From NCBI RefSeq assembly GCF_001640805.2, contig NC_066856.1:2675937-2739936 (forward strand): a stretch of DNA of 64,000 bases, given 5' to 3'. A program made the position numbers and the translations under genes. Each line of letters opens with the position of its first letter. Positions within the stretch are counted from its first letter, which is position 1. The notes below the pieces were generated by a model, which saw only the letters and a program-made list of their open reading frames with translations, ran no database searches and was not told where the DNA came from. The DNA is from Lates calcarifer (Eukaryota; Chordata; Actinopteri; Centropomidae). Positions 10,741 to 24,549 of this stretch are shown here, piece after piece.

Positions 10741-13700
10741 GGTCTTTTGGGAATTGTAAATTCAGATATTAAACAATGCAAAATACAACAATATCTTGGA
10801 CAATTAAACTTGGTTGAAAAGAACTTGATTAACAAGAATTTGACTGATAGCTGAAATCATGAGTACTGTTACCAGTGTTCTCATCGCAGCTGTATGCTAT
10901 TGTGTCTGAACTGCTTTGTAAACCTAAATGACCAGAGCAATAATGTGGCTGTAAATCAACTCAACATACTCAGTGCCCCACTCTTAGGTTGGACACTTTT
11001 TTATTGAGAGAACAAAAACTGGATTGATAACATGCTCTCAGGATTAATTGGAGGCCTCATAGGTGTTTTAAAGCATCCGTTCTCTTGCATTGGAGCCCCC
11101 AGGGATGTTGTTTTTGCTGCCATGGTGTTATGAGGAAATTTCTGGTAATGAAAAAAAACAACGGTGTGAGCCTAGCCTGCAGTCCTGTGCTGGCTCCCCA
11201 GGGAGATGAGAACATCTTATGAGTGAGGCCTTTCAATAATGGAGTTCACTATTAATCATCTCCCTCACATGTCTGCTTTGTGTCTCCCTTCTATTTCACA
11301 GAGTTGCCATTCTCTTCAACCAGAAAAAAACCCTCTGCTACTACCATTCAAGTAATTCTACCTTGCTGCCTCATAATCAGGGACTATTGGCAAATGTATC
11401 TCTGCCCTGACTGTGAATGCCTTGAATACATGGGATCCATCAACAACTAAACCCCAACATGGCACATAATGGCTCTGTAGCCAAGCACTGATACTGATAA
11501 AAATGGGAGAAATCAGTGGTCCAGCTAAATGTTGGCTCTGAATTACTCAGCGTACTGTACTGAACTTTCAGTCATTACTAGTAAATGTAGCGATGCACTA
11601 TACATATAGTCTAATCAAATTTAAACTCACATTAAACTTGTAGATGTGAGGATTCATGAAATCAAGGCGGGTCTTTCTTTGGATTTTGAAGAGACGGGCT
11701 CCCAACAGGCACTGTCCCTTAGAATGATGTCTTCCCTTGTCAAATTTTCTCTTCACGATTTATGTCCATTATCAACATTAAGTGCCAGTCTTGGAAGTAG
11801 TGTGTTCTTTATGTAGCAAAGTGGAATGTAAATTTGTGGAGGTTGGGTGGTGGAGTTTGCATACTGACATTCACCTAGTCATTAATTGTAATGAATATTT
11901 TTCCCTAACCTTAACTAAGTGTTGCCTCATGCTCACCATAAGTTAACCATAGTGTTATTTTCTGAAACCACAGCAACCTGCCATAGTTGCCATGTGCAGA
12001 TATAGTAGCTAATGAGAATTATAAAAATACACAATGCAAATAGGTGTGTCACTGATAATTAAAGTCTTCCTGAAAGTATTTCCAGTTTGTACTGATTGGT
12101 TTAAAGCATCAGGCAAAAGATATTCAATCGGATACTTTTATTAAGCCCTGTAATTTAGCGAAACTCAATTTGGCAGCTTTTGAGTGGCAGCTTTATAATT
12201 GGTAAGCATTCAACCTTACTGTCTAAACAAACCCAGAGGAAATATCAACTTGTTTGCCTGAATATGGTTGGAAATGAAACATAATGGATACACACATCCA
12301 CCAAATGAAATCACATGCATGATCATTTACAGCCATGTTTGACATGGACTCTAGTTGATATTTGCACATCTCCAGTGTGTTTGGAAATAGTCCTCATCTT
12401 CCTCGCTTGCTTCATATTGTAACAAGCTCACTAAAAGACAGAATCTATCCTTGATATCTTGCAGCAGCAAGTGCAGCAAATATTTCTACATGAAAAGAGG
12501 ATTTTAAAGTGTCTAAAACTCACAGTTTACTGACACACTAGGCAAGAATATTAATTGGCCATGATGTTTGCAAAAAATGCCAAAATTTGTAAAACACTTT
12601 ACAAGCAGCAACTGCTTGCACTGAATGTAACACTGTTGCAGGTTGTGTAGGGCATGTGCCAACAAGTCCTGGTCATCATGACTTATTTACATTGTTTACT
12701 CTGGCTGTTCCCCAAAGAGGCCAAGCAGGGGCACAAGTTGAGGAGGTGGGGGTGGCTGAATGATTCACAGGCCCAGAGCTCAACAGGGACCCTAGAACAT
12801 GCCAGAGATTTTACATATTTATAGATTCAGAGGTGTTGCTGACCTGTTTTTGCTGCAGATCATGGTGCCTATTGTTACCTTGTGTATTCTGTGTTTCCCT
12901 CTACAAGCACTGAGAAGCAGAAACATGTGAACATCTTGTGTCACCCATTTAATTAGACTACATAAATGCTCATATTTGACTTAGGCAAAGTTGTTTAGGA
13001 AAGTTTTTGTTAGGTGCAGATTTTTTTGAGAGTCAGATTTGATAGTTGGAAAACCAAACTTAATAAAGTGTATCTACATGAATCAAAAGTATATTGGTAC
13101 TGCCAAAATCTGATGTGCTATCACATTTAAGAGGCTACCACCATAGATACAGCAGTTTCACATATGTTCTTTATATGTACAGTGCGTGCCAACAGTTAAT
13201 CGCACTATTTCCTGTAATTCCAGTCCCATGGTGAGCAGATGACTGATGCCCAAACAGCCAACTTTTCAAAGAATTGCACAATATTCTAAACTCCACTGAT
13301 CAAGAGCACATTTTCAGAAAGATTGATGTAGGGAAGAGAACCCAACATCAAACGCTTCTTTTAATATTATAGGAAGGAGGAGTTATATATTTAAGGATTT
13401 CAAAGACCTATATGTCCTCTGAATATGTTTATCTGATCAGCGTCCAAAAAACTGGATTTCATCAGTGGTGATTGAGGTAATTTTGCGTGAGCTCTTTCTT
13501 TGGTTTTGCCTGTCTTTGTCCCTTTAGGGCTCAATAGCTTCTCTTAGGAGGGCAGTCTGAGCCAATGCCCTCTGTGTGCTGCTCCTGCAGACTTCAAAAC
13601 AGAAATAGACAGCCCACAACTCAAGCCTCTCTTGAATTAGATTACTTAATTTGCACATGACATGATATAGAGTGGTGATGCCTGTGCAGGAACTCCATAT

Positions 13701-14389
13701 TTTGTACTAGTAAGCAACTTTGGTTTTATCAGCTGATATCACTTTACATTGGTATGTATTGTGGCAATTTATTATGTGTTTAAAAGTGCTTTTATGTTCT
13801 GCTTTTGTTGTGTGTTTTTATCGTAAACCATGTCTTTGAAGCACATTTTCTTTACAGGAAAATACATTTTGAATGAAATTTAATTGAAATGTTTTGTTTC
13901 AGGGGCCAGCCAGTGTCAGAAGGTAAATGTTTGTTACGTTTGTAAGGAGGCGACTTGAACAGGCCTTTCCATGCGAATGTCTATTCAGATCACATTTCCT
14001 AATTATCCTGACATACTCCAGACTACACAGTGCTAATCAGAAGTTGAGAGTGTTCAGGGCATGAAAGGGGAGGGAAAAGAGCATGGTGGATAATGCTCAC
14101 CTTCTTAACCAAAGGTTTATTCTCAGCCGTCGTTGCCTTGGTGAACCACCCCCCCCCCCCGCTGTGAGCAAAAATGTGCTACATTATCAGTTCACCAGGC
14201 TTTGAGAAGCTGCAGCATCACACAGAGCTCAACGGGCTCCCCTCTTAGCGTACAGATGGTTGTGGTGAGGCCCTGGTGGAAATAACACTAAATAAAATTC
14301 TCTGAAAATTCTCTCTCAGGATGTGACAAAAGAAAAGTGGGGCTACCTTGCCACCTGCAACGTCTGGCACCTCTCTCTCTTCTCTGCCA
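10741..14389. other. Unannotated non-coding stretch
   Basis: I find no supported feature apart from a run of twelve C at 14149-14160. About 11905-11990 resembles a short fish repeat phrase built from CCTAACCTTAAC and a later CATAGTTGCCATGTG, too degraded to call. No reading frame of meaningful length is present, which is notable over 3.6 kb. Confidence 0.5.
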
Positions 14390-14560
14390 ATTAAAAGGCT
14401 GAAAAAATAGCGAAGCCTCCAGGCTTAGTTTTGCATAATAACATTTGCATAAAATGAGACCATCTGTTTTTAAACCTTTAATTTTTTGACTGTGACTTTA
14501 ATGTGTTAATACTGTGAGCTCTGATTTGCTATGCCGTTGATTTCCTCGTGGGCAAGGCTA
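14390..14560. promoter_or_regulatory. Candidate regulatory block with paired POU octamer-like motifs
   Basis: A perfect octamer in reverse, ATTTGCAT (14443-14450), lies 14 bases downstream, start to start, of a one-mismatch copy, TTTTGCAT (14429-14436). Both are followed by AA, and the flanking DNA is AT-rich. Octamers are bound by POU-domain proteins. The surroundings are free of recognised repeats. Function is inferred from motifs only. Confidence 0.2.
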
Positions 14561-15880
14561 CTGAACAAAAAAATGAAAGAGGTATAGATCCCTATTAGAT
14601 GCAACACAGGCAAAGTCACAGCTCAGTTTGCAACAGCATGACAGTTTGGCACATAATCCTAATAAGACAGTGACCTGATTACTTATATGCAAATTATGTA
14701 TGTCAATATTGGCTCAGAGAAAATGACATGCAAGTCAAGATAATAGCTTTTATTTTAATTGGTTGCAGTGTTTTAATCTGCAATGTAGTGAAAAGGTAGT
14801 TCTGGTTTATTACAGTTTGGGTCTTATTAATGGAGTTTGGGCTGTAGTTTGTGTCACTTACTTTTTGATTGTTATTGTCGTGATCTGAGAACATGTGATA
14901 TTGCCAGAACAAAGTCCAATGGCAGACGAAATGTGCAGTCACATTATCAGACAGGCTGTGAACAAGCCACAGCAAATTCTAACTAAGTTATTACTGGTGG
15001 GACTGATGGACAAAATTATGAAAATGGCATTAAGGTTGTGATGAAGTGGAATTACCTTTTAACCCCTGCAGCATTCACAGAGAAGGTAAGTCAGTGGTCA
15101 CTCAGCCTTGGCATTGGTTTGTTTGTGTGTGTTATTTGTTGTCATTTTTGTGTCCATACATCCACAGTGCCTCACGCTGTCTGTTTCAAAGTGAGCTTCT
15201 GCTCACCCCTTCCTGGCACCACAGGCCCACATTTAAGACCAGCCAGCATGCCACTGGTGCAGAAGGGATGATGGATTTATGACAAATGAGAAATTAAGCA
15301 AACGGCAGAGCGTGCGCACTTCCAGAGGGGCTCGATGGGAGCTGATGGCCACTCAGCAGAGGCCTACTGCCATGCATGTCTCTGGAACTGCCAGGAGCTG
15401 TCTAAATAGGGGTCCTCAACAGATGGTGGACATGTGGGACAACTCTGCCTGAGAATCTTCCCTGGTTTCCAGTACATGCACACTCAAATGCAAATCCATT
15501 TTATGAGTAATGACTGCCTTGAAATGAGTTCAGTGCTTGTCAAATGAAAGAGGATTGTGACTCTTTTCAAGATTTTTAAGATTTACTGCATGGCAGGCAT
15601 TTGATATTCATTGTTTGCCCTCCCTTGCTCCAACTGATGGCAAACATGTCACTGCCCCTGGCGACCCAGCGTGCACTTCACCTCAGGTTACCATTACTTG
15701 TACATCCCGCAGTGAGTTGCTCAGTGATTAGAAAGGCTCACCTAATTAAGAAAAGATCTGGAACGCCTGTCTTGTGGTTTGCAGAAGAAGGATGAGGGAC
15801 CATCTTCTCCTCTGAGGCAATCAGGCTGACAACCTTCTCAGTGACTCCTCGACCACAAAGCTTGTTTTGAGATTTAACTT

Positions 15881-15883
<3 letters not shown>
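14561..15883. other. Unannotated non-coding stretch
   Basis: No gene is recognised. Overlapping short frames at 15038-15282 are in two different phases, lack domains and do not look like exons. Confidence 0.5.

Positions 15884-15913
<30 letters not shown>
15884..15913. repeat. Poly-T tract (T30)
   Basis: Thirty consecutive T. It could be the poly-A tail of a retroelement on the minus strand whose body would lie to the right, but I recognise no such body there and find no flanking target-site duplication. It is called as a simple homopolymer. Confidence 0.95.
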
Positions 15914-15915
<2 letters not shown>

Positions 15916-17139
15916 CACAACAAAGGCTCAAGTTAAGCTCTTTACTCAAGAAGAGGCATGATCTGAAATAGCTGCTGGTTGTCATCACCACATTTCCAGC
16001 TCTCCAATCAGTTTTCCTTTATCTATCTTCTATACCACTATAGGCTCCTTATAGGATTATGGCATCATATCTTTGAATACATTACAGTATAAAGTCAGTC
16101 AGAATGATAAGTTTAATCTCATCTCCCTTTACGTCCATATGCACTGTATGATTAGTTTTTCTTTTCTATTAGAGTTATTTATATTACTTTTGGACACTTT
16201 CCAAATTCACACAATGCAAAATTATTATAATTACACAAGTATAATTACTATAATTAGGAGATCAGAATTCAAATAATAAACCCCACTGTTCTGCCTCTCC
16301 AACTCCATTCTGGTGGTGCCAGTTATCACTGACACCATTCACCACCAAGGTGTCTCACTGTTTAATTCAGTGGTGTAAAAACAGCTGTGTCACATTCCTC
16401 ATAGTCCCCTGCAAAACAATTGTTACCATTCCAGTAATTATAATAATGACAATTAGGCATGGACTTACTGGGCAGAAAATAAGGATGCAGGCCATACGGT
16501 GAGACTTCATCAAAAATTCTGAATATGAGATTGACTTATCAGGTGGCCTGTTGGGTGCAATTCAATTATCTCTTTGTTTTGCTGCAGGGAATGAATGGAG
16601 TAGATGGAAGCGCAACACACAGTGAAATAGCAGGAGACTGCTGGTACAGATAAAAGGTCAATAAAAGCAACAGCGTGAAAGAGAAAAGTGATTAGCAGTA
16701 AAACCAATAGATTGTGGAATATTGTACTAAGGGAGTCCTTTGAGTTGCTTTGTTTCAGTCACAAATGGGAGTTTTTAGGTTATTTCTTTACTAGTGTCTT
16801 TTGAAACAACTTCAATTCACTTCTGATGGGAAACTGCAGTTTCCCTGCTGTGTTTCCTGCATTTTGAGATTACATGTCTGCACTGTACTTTTCCCATTCT
16901 TTTTGTGAGGGTTCCTCAGAAATTATCCCCAAATCATTTTGTCTGTAGAACACTACTGCTGAATCTGGCCTGGTTATCATGTCTGTTATAGGAACAGATA
17001 CAAATATTCAATTTTCTCTCATCCCAAATGAAGCAGGATGAGGAGCAGAAGTTGTTAGAAAACAAACAACAGCTCCATCTTATTTTTCTTTGCACTTCCC
17101 AGAACCCAGGTCATCTTCCAAGAACCTCTGATGTTATCC
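15914..17139. other. Unannotated non-coding stretch
   Basis: AT-rich DNA. The section around 16217-16260 holds repeated ATAATTA-type words that are weakly self-complementary. No gene or known repeat is seen. Confidence 0.5.
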
Positions 17140-17720
17140 GAATCCACTCTCTAAATGCAGATTTCATTCAATCACCCTGTGATCGTCTCCTCTCCCCTTA
17201 TCTCCCAAAGCCTTTCTCTTAGAAAACCCACAGGAGCCGACTCTGCACTGCTCCCGGTGATAACGGGGAATAGAAAAGAGGTGGATGAGTTTACCTCCAC
17301 TGTATTGTGCCAGTGTGAATGCGTTCCAATTGATGTCTTCTCTGAGACTGGAAACGGTGGGCATATGGGACACCCTCCCCTGCAATGCAATATTCAAAAA
17401 GATCTTACATAATTCATCTTTTTTTCCTCTGTTTTTGGAGAGCCATCCTCAAAGTGTCACTGGCAGACCCTTTTAATTTGACAAGCCTGTGAAGCTGGAG
17501 TGCAAAATCTTGACGGCTTGGCTTCGCAACTTCTCGCGGGACAGGCTGATATTGGGATGATAATGAGGCACTCTTTTCAAAAGAATGGATGAATTAATAA
17601 CCAGTCATCGGTCTGGGAGGAATAGTTCAAAGGCCGTCGTAATCCAGTGGCTCATACAGCTGCATTTCCAAATGAGAGGAAGCATGATTTATTTAGGTCA
17701 TGGACCGTTTGTTAGTGAAT
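17140..17720. other. Repeat-free, CpG-retaining block (possible conserved non-coding element)
   Basis: Compared with its surroundings this block keeps several CpGs (for example near 17521-17540), lacks recognised repeats and low-complexity runs, and has mixed, information-rich composition. Overlapping short frames occur on both strands at 17155-17476 but none has a domain or a plausible splice context. Conservation cannot be judged from one sequence, so this is only a pointer. Confidence 0.15.
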
Positions 17721-20700
17721 AAATACTGATATTTTTGTAGTCTAGAAACAAACAGAAAACAACATAGTTGTTTTCAGATGGGAGTCGACATTCAGCAGCT
17801 GTGATGCACTTCAGTTAGGTGTCAACACAGTTATGACCTCCAGGCGGAATCTGCATGTCTGTTGATTGCTCTTGTGTGCAACATGCAGATAGTTTATGTG
17901 CAACAAATATAATTGAGTCCCATAGTTCCTTGGGAGGGTATATGCACTGTATGTGTGTTTTAGTTTATGTCTTTTCCTCTTGTCTGAAGGTGTGGTAGGG
18001 AGTTAGTGAAACAAATGAAGGTCACACAGTATCTTTGGAAACTTATAAGGCATGTGCAAGGCAAGTGTATGCTGTAAAATGGTATAAAGGTAAATTTATA
18101 TTCTGTATTACAAAATGCAGCCATCGACCCCTGATCTTAATATATCTACATTTTCTTTGAACTGATAAATTATTCAAGGCTCTTGTGTGACTGCTAAACA
18201 GGATCAGTTTCAACATATTTTACTTATTTATTAGTTACTTTGAGTCGTGTTTCTCTGTTCATTTTTGTTATTATCCTGACTAATGCATCTTACATTAAGT
18301 TGCAAGAATCTTTTGAACATTGATATGGACATTTCTGCAAAGACCTGCAGCATTGTTCAATCACAGTTTCTTGAATGTCCAGTGCCAGCAATGTTTAAAA
18401 AATTCCACAGCATTTGCACATATCAACATAAACTGTGGTTATTGTGTGGGAATGATCATGAAAGACAGTGGTTAAGGCAAATTAAATATGGTTAAGACGG
18501 CACTAATCAATATTTTTATATTAACCAACCTAACAATGGATCAAGTAACTGTGCAATTTGGTTTGAGAGCTCGTACTGATGAACCCACAGAGAATTATTA
18601 GCTCTCTCTGCAGTTCCTTTCAGCAGCACAGAAAGCTTATTGTGGCTCTGAGCTTATTGTTTTGTTTTTATGGCCTGCAACTTTAATGTTTTGTTCAGTC
18701 TCATTGCTCTCATCGGCTTCATTTCCAGCTGCAACAGGCAGCTGTTTTCAGCTAGCTTGCTCCTAACCCACTGTACACTACCTGCCAAGCCCTAAATGCC
18801 AGACAGACACAGTTAGCAACTAGCTAACCACTGACTAAGTGGAGCATAACATTCATAGACAGCAAGTAGCAGACACTGTCCGACTGCAGCGAGAACAGCA
18901 GGAAGAACAGCTTAAACACGCAGCCAAAGCGTGGATGAGTTCATGACGGAAGCACAGGCTTGAAAACAAGTTGCCACTTTACTCATAAAGAGGTGGATGA
19001 ATGGAAAGTTAACTGTATATAATTCAAATACAAAATGGCATACATTATGTGGCTGAATCTCTTCTTGTCCTAGATGCTAAAACCAAGTACTTAAAAAGCC
19101 AGCAGCATAGTGTTGGCTGACATTCCTGTGTCTTCAAATGAGGAATGGTGTGACTCTGAGGAGGAAGTAAAACAGCTGACTCAAGGGAAATAAAAACTTG
19201 ATCAAAACAAAATTATTTTGGTGAGAACACACAAAACAGGGAGATCTAGGAATGAGGTTCCACCAGGCCCAGACTCATTGCAGTGAAGGAAGTGGTGCTG
19301 GAGAAGGTAGAATACCTCAAAGATACAAACCTCTATCTAAACAAGCTCTCTGACTGCATCAACATCTACATTGGCACTGAATGTAAATCTTGTGGTATGG
19401 AATTTCCAATATGAACTTAATATGACCATAATTTTGGTACTGGAAATAGCTCAGTGCTCTGTCTCTGCCAAGTGGATTTCATCTTATCATTCATTATTTT
19501 ACTGTATGTATGCCAGTGAGCCGCTCTTTAATGTCTTTCTAAATTCAATCCAGGCACTCTGGTTATAAGAATGAGTTGGCCACAGCACTGATAGTTATGG
19601 TTGCAGATTATTTTTTTTGTAATTTTGATGATCTGGGAGTGATTTTTTTTTTCTTCAACTAGCATGGATGGATACCAGTTATCATTTTCGTTTCCATCAT
19701 CCACACACTTTCTCCTCTTTCCCTCTTGGTTTTTTACAGCCATAATTTCTAGGTCACATTGTGGTGAATCACTTGTAACTGGAGCAAATATATTTTCAAC
19801 TTACCCAACTTTTCAATCACGCATCTTCTTGATAGAGCAGGCTCGGCACACTGAAAATACATTACATGTTTGTTAGCCAACACCCAGCTGGCTCCCGTTC
19901 CTTCCCAAGCGGTCCAGAATTAATTTGTTGTGGCCAAATAGTGTGCAAGGGAAAAATGTGAGCTGTTGTCTGGATGCTGCGGTCCCCACATGAGCCACCT
20001 CTATTTGTCTCAGCACCCCCAGACAGCTGCAGCTCTCACAGCTGGGAGAGAGAGGCCATTAGCAAGCAATTTCACCCCTCCACTCCCTCATGTCTTCCCT
20101 CCATTAGACAACTCCCTTCATACTTTCCTGATGGGCTGTTTTTAACTTCTAAATCCACATTTTGCATACCAGCACATGGAGGCTAAAGGCATGTGCATCC
20201 CAGGTCAAGTGGTCCAATACGAAGACAAATAAAAGGTGATTAAACATGTTGAAAGGTTTTATCTATCTGCCTACTTGGAATTTCTTCAAGTGTATGAAGA
20301 CATGGTGTGGGCTTGTTTCTGAAGCTGAGGGAAGAATGGCATCTTGCTTATTATACCACTTTAACAATTTAGTCGCAGGCAGCAAACAATAAGCCAAAAA
20401 TAAACAACCCAATAGGGAAGAGCAGCAGCATTATGCACACTAAGCCGTCATTCAATCCATCATAATTGAATATCTACGCTATCAAGCACATTCATCCCAC
20501 ATTCTCATTGTTGACTTATTGTTAAACTCAGTGAATGAATGTTGTTGATACTGCTGAATTTTAATTTGGAGCCATGCTCATGTATAGCTTGTGGATAAAA
20601 TTAAAATGGATGTGGGTTTGCAAGTTGTGAGATTTGGCTTGAATCTCACTGGTAATGATTGGGCCTCTCTTGGTTAATCATTTCCTTGGATGTGAAGCGG

Positions 20701-23583
20701 GATACTTGGCCAAGTAGGCAAAATGAATGGCTACTGGGAAGATAAGATGGAAATGTAGTTCCTCTGTCACTGTGTACAATAATCCAGCACTGCATCTATC
20801 ACGCCTGCTATTGAAATGAACAGATGGACTCCCACACATGCAGCACAGAGGGGACAGATAAAGCATTATTCTACATGCTCAGACAGTTATTTATTGACTG
20901 TTGGCTACATGAAGTGCCACTGTACATATTGTCATAAAAACATGTAACATTTTGCATATGATGTAATAACAATCAGTTTTATTTTGTGCTGGTTATTACA
21001 GTAGGATTTTGGGTGCCATAGTGGTACAGCAGAGTTGTGAAATAATGCCAACAGCCACTCAGAATCTGGCTTTCCTTCAAATTCTATATGTGAATAAATA
21101 TTATGTTGCTATGAATCACAACTGAAAAACTGAAAGCCAAGGAGCAAGATGTTTGTGGCCTCCACTAGATTTGAAATTGTAACAATAATAGTCAGTGAGT
21201 GAAAGAGACTTTCACTGCTGCACCTTATGTTATACCACAGCTTTGATGAAAGAGATCTTGGTGGAAGTACTTTTCCCTCCAGGACATTTCGGTGGATACA
21301 TTCTCCATGTGCATCCTTCAACCAACGTGTCTCTGTGAGGCTGTTTCTTCATATGCCTCTCTGTATGTATCTGCTGACAAACTTCACACCATCATATGCA
21401 TCAGCTTCTATTTTAGGAATACAGCTCACGTAATCTTGGGATTGTGAGGTCTTTCATCCATGCTTTTCAAAGAAAGTAATCTAGAGGACGCTGTGAGCAA
21501 AGGCAGTGTTTCTTATGATGCTGAATAGAGAGACTGGATCTCTTTAAAAGATGATAGAATTACAAAGAAACAGATTTATGTTCAAACAGGAGGTGGGTGA
21601 CAGAAAAAGACAGTAATTACAGTACCTTTCTTGCTCTACACTAATCTTAAATATGAAAAAACACAAAGTTAAAGAATGTGTATATGAAAAAATGGCAATG
21701 CATGTAAAATTATTACCTTGAGGCATTAGATATACAGTCATAAGATTTTTCTGCCATTTATAACATCTGAGATGACCTCAAAAAAACAGCTACTTTGCAT
21801 ATTGTTTTTCAGAAACAAAAGCTGAGGTTATTGTTCTTTGGTCATTAACACCGTAGGCCATACTGTATGTGCATTAAAGCAGAAACCTAAGATAATAATG
21901 TTTCAACATTATTGTATATATGACAGTGACTGCACTGTGACTGTCGCCCTTGCTCACCTAGCATTACTGGAGCTAGTATTCCCCTTTATGAGTAGCATAA
22001 TCATATTACAACCACACCCACAGTCCTTGATAATGTTCCACTGATTTAGCTGTATATAAATGTCAGTGTGCAGGTCTGCATGTTTTCAGAGTTTGTCCCA
22101 GCTTGCTGCATCTTAATTTTCAGTGGGACTGTAGATAAATTTGGTCAATAAATCTTTTTTCCTTCTGGGATCCACTAATGTTAGATAACGTGATTGGCAG
22201 AGACAGCTTTACTGAAATGTAAGTTTCTGTTTATTAGTGCATCAGAAAAAGCAGCTAGCTTCTGAAACAGAGAGAGCTTTGGGCGGTGGAGGATACTGTT
22301 TTATTATCTCATAAAGTAAGAGTTTTTATTAAAACAGTAAATTTATTAACACATTTTTACATAAGAATCTAGTAGTTGACAATCTATTTTGTCATAGTTG
22401 CCATCTCCAAGTCTTATGTTTGTCATGAAAAATAGGTTCACAACAAATATTTCTCACCATATTTTTCATTGAGAAAATTTCAAAACTTGCATGTTACTAT
22501 TTTTGTTGCTACCTGATTAGACAAACAGCCAGATATTGTTCAAACTAGAACTGTGCCTCCTAAGCACCACAGCTGAATAAAATTACAGCTGAGTCTCCTT
22601 AATCTGTGTGACAGTGCAGTGTGTTCAGTCGAAGAAAACATTGTTAAAGATGAAAGTAAAAGAAAACACATGAACACTTGTGGTCTCATATCAGCTCTTA
22701 GATTATAGCTAGTAGTTTGGTATCAAACATTTTGCCAGAGCCTATTAGTGTAATTAGCTCCTGTGCTGATCTCTTTGCAAGATATGTCTTCAATGGAGCC
22801 ATTGACCTAGAATAATGTGAATGTGCTGCAACATAATGAAGGCGAAAACACATTCAAAGAAGACACTGAATTTGAAGTAGGACCTCAGAGCTCTTACTTA
22901 TTTTTCCTCTCAGTTTAGCTACAAAAGAGAATAATGCCATTTTTTGTGTAGCTCTTTTATCTTTTTATCCTTTGAGCTGAATTAGATAAAGTGTTTGTTA
23001 ATCACAAAAGTAGAGGTCATCTAAATAGGTTTTTAAAGAAATTTGTCAAGCAAACAGTAAGATTTGTTCAGATTTACAAAAACAACAACAACAAAAAAAG
23101 GGTATGGCATGATTGGTAGAAAGGGATCAGTGATCACACAGTGACATATTTTCCCTTCTCTGAATAAACAAGACTTGGAAGCAGACACTGCACTTAACTA
23201 GCACAAGTCTTCTTTTCCCATTGGATGAGACACATGTCTTATAATCAGCGAGCAGCACACAATCTAGACATATGGCGCTTTCATTGCTCCACTCTTGTGT
23301 CAGCGCTCATGCAAGTGGTGATTTCATTGTTGTGTTTGCCTGCTTTTTTCCCCTCTTTTTTTCTCTCTGCAAGAGAAAGTGGCTTATAACATGAATAATT
23401 AGTGGCTGTGATGAATTTCAGTGAGCCTCATCCCAAGAGGCCAGACTAGAAGTCTTACTCAAAGACGACAGCCTTCCACTGTCTTTAAATTAGCTATTTT
23501 TACTCCACCAGTCAACAGGCAGTTGGGGGATTTCACTTGTTCTGCTTAGTCTTTGGAAAATACTCTATAATTACTTTGTGGTA
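17721..23583. other. Unannotated non-coding stretch
   Basis: Nearly 6 kb without a supported gene, RNA or intact transposon. About 18690-18900 contains words such as AACTAGCTAACCA and AGTGGAGCAT that recall a percomorph repeat, too degraded to delimit. A segment near 19290-19400 translates to a short peptide faintly like a LINE reverse-transcriptase fragment, but I could not confirm it. The rest is AT-rich and featureless. Confidence 0.45.
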
Positions 23584-23681
23584 CATCTGTGTGCAAATTA
23601 AGATATCATGTCTAATTAAACCTCACAAAAGGCAGACATTACAGTACAAGGGTTGGTAGTATGGCATCCGAACTGCAGAAA
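23584..23681 (+). repeat. 98-bp local direct duplication, copy A
   Basis: This block begins CATCTGTGTGCAAATTAAG and ends ACTGCAGAAA. It aligns without gaps to 25000-25097, with eight substitutions (90/98 identical). Similarity stops sharply at both edges. It does not resemble a transposon I know and has no inverted termini. The AT-rich core with TAATTAAA words resembles a homeodomain-type regulatory element. The two copies bracket the hAT insertion at 23854-24549. Confidence 0.85.
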
Positions 23682-23845
23682 TGTACATTCCCCGCTCTAA
23701 TATTTCAGCTTGTACTTTTATCTCTCCACTCCTACTGATACGCTTTCAATGATTTATTCAGACTTTAAATGAGCTGCCCTTGACTTAATGCACATAAGTG
23801 ATGCAACAGATCAACAGACATTGAACACTAATGAGGATCGCAAGG

Positions 23846-23853
23846 ATACAGAT
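23846..23853. repeat. Left target-site duplication of hAT element
   Basis: ATACAGAT directly abuts the left terminus of the element. It matches the right flank ATATAGAT (24550-24557) at seven of eight positions. An 8-bp duplication is characteristic of the hAT superfamily. Confidence 0.7.
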
Positions 23854-24549
23854 TAGAGATAGACCGATATGGTTTTTTCAGGGCTGATACCAATTATTAG
23901 TAGTCAATGAGGCCGATAACCGATATTTGGAGCTGATATTCATTTGCAGTAAAAGTGAAAATATTGGCGTCAAAATTTTGAATAATACAAACTTCACTTA
24001 GCTTCATTTAAATGCCTTTAAGCATATGTTTATTAAGCAGTTTTTCAGATTTGCAACGTGTTAAAGGTTTTTTTTTATCTTAGACAATAAACATCTTTGT
24101 CTAACAAAAAGTGCAGGGAGCTCCCAGGCTCAGCAGCATGTCTTATAAAGTTAAATGAAAACAAATAAATAGCTCCCTAAAGTTTTCTACAGTAAATAAA
24201 GAAACATATATCTGCTCTCCGGAGCTTCACCACCCAGCAAAACTTTTTTTCTCCTCTCCGCTGTGTGTGTGAGTACTGTGCATGCACAGCTTTCGCTGCT
24301 GATTGGCTGTTACCTGTGCCGTGGCTCTGCATGTGACCAATCAGATGGTGCTGTGGGTGAGACAATGCTAGAGACAGAGTAGTGACTGCAGACAGAGAGG
24401 CACGGCTGCATCAGAGCCAAAATAACCCAGTTTTAAATTGATCTCTTATCGGCCGTCGCATTTAAAAAAAAAAAGGCACATGCCAATATGCGTCAAAATG
24501 CTGAATATTGGCACCGATAATGGCCTGGCCGATAATCCGTCTGTCTCTA
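23854..24549 (+). mobile_element. Near-complete hAT-type non-autonomous DNA transposon, copy 2 (696 bp)
   Basis: The left end TAGAGATAGACCGAT and the reverse complement of the right end, TAGAGACAGACGGAT, agree at 13 of 15 bases. Both begin with the 5-base YARNG signature of hAT termini. Subterminal CCGAT words recur at both ends (about 23864, 23912-23922, 24513-24534). An 8-bp near-perfect target-site duplication flanks the element. The interior has no transposase-sized frame, so mobility would have depended on an autonomous relative. A truncated copy in reverse orientation sits at 7121-7440. The one mismatch in the duplication and the TIR differences suggest an old insertion. Confidence 0.8.

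Noticed and set aside
11905..11990. Possible relic of a fish repeat with CCTAACCTTAAC words
   Set aside because: Match is short and remembered only loosely; boundaries cannot be set.
13167..13210. Possible Tc1/mariner terminus (TACAGTGCGTGCC word)
   Set aside because: Only about 10 bp resemble a Tc1 end and no partner terminus was found.
15884..15913. T30 as a retroelement tail
   Set aside because: No recognisable element body to the right and no target-site duplication.
18690..18900. Possible repeat relic with AACTAGCTAACCA words
   Set aside because: Too degraded to assign to a family.
19290..19400. Short translation faintly like a LINE reverse-transcriptase fragment
   Set aside because: Too short, without a conserved catalytic motif or adjacent LINE tail.
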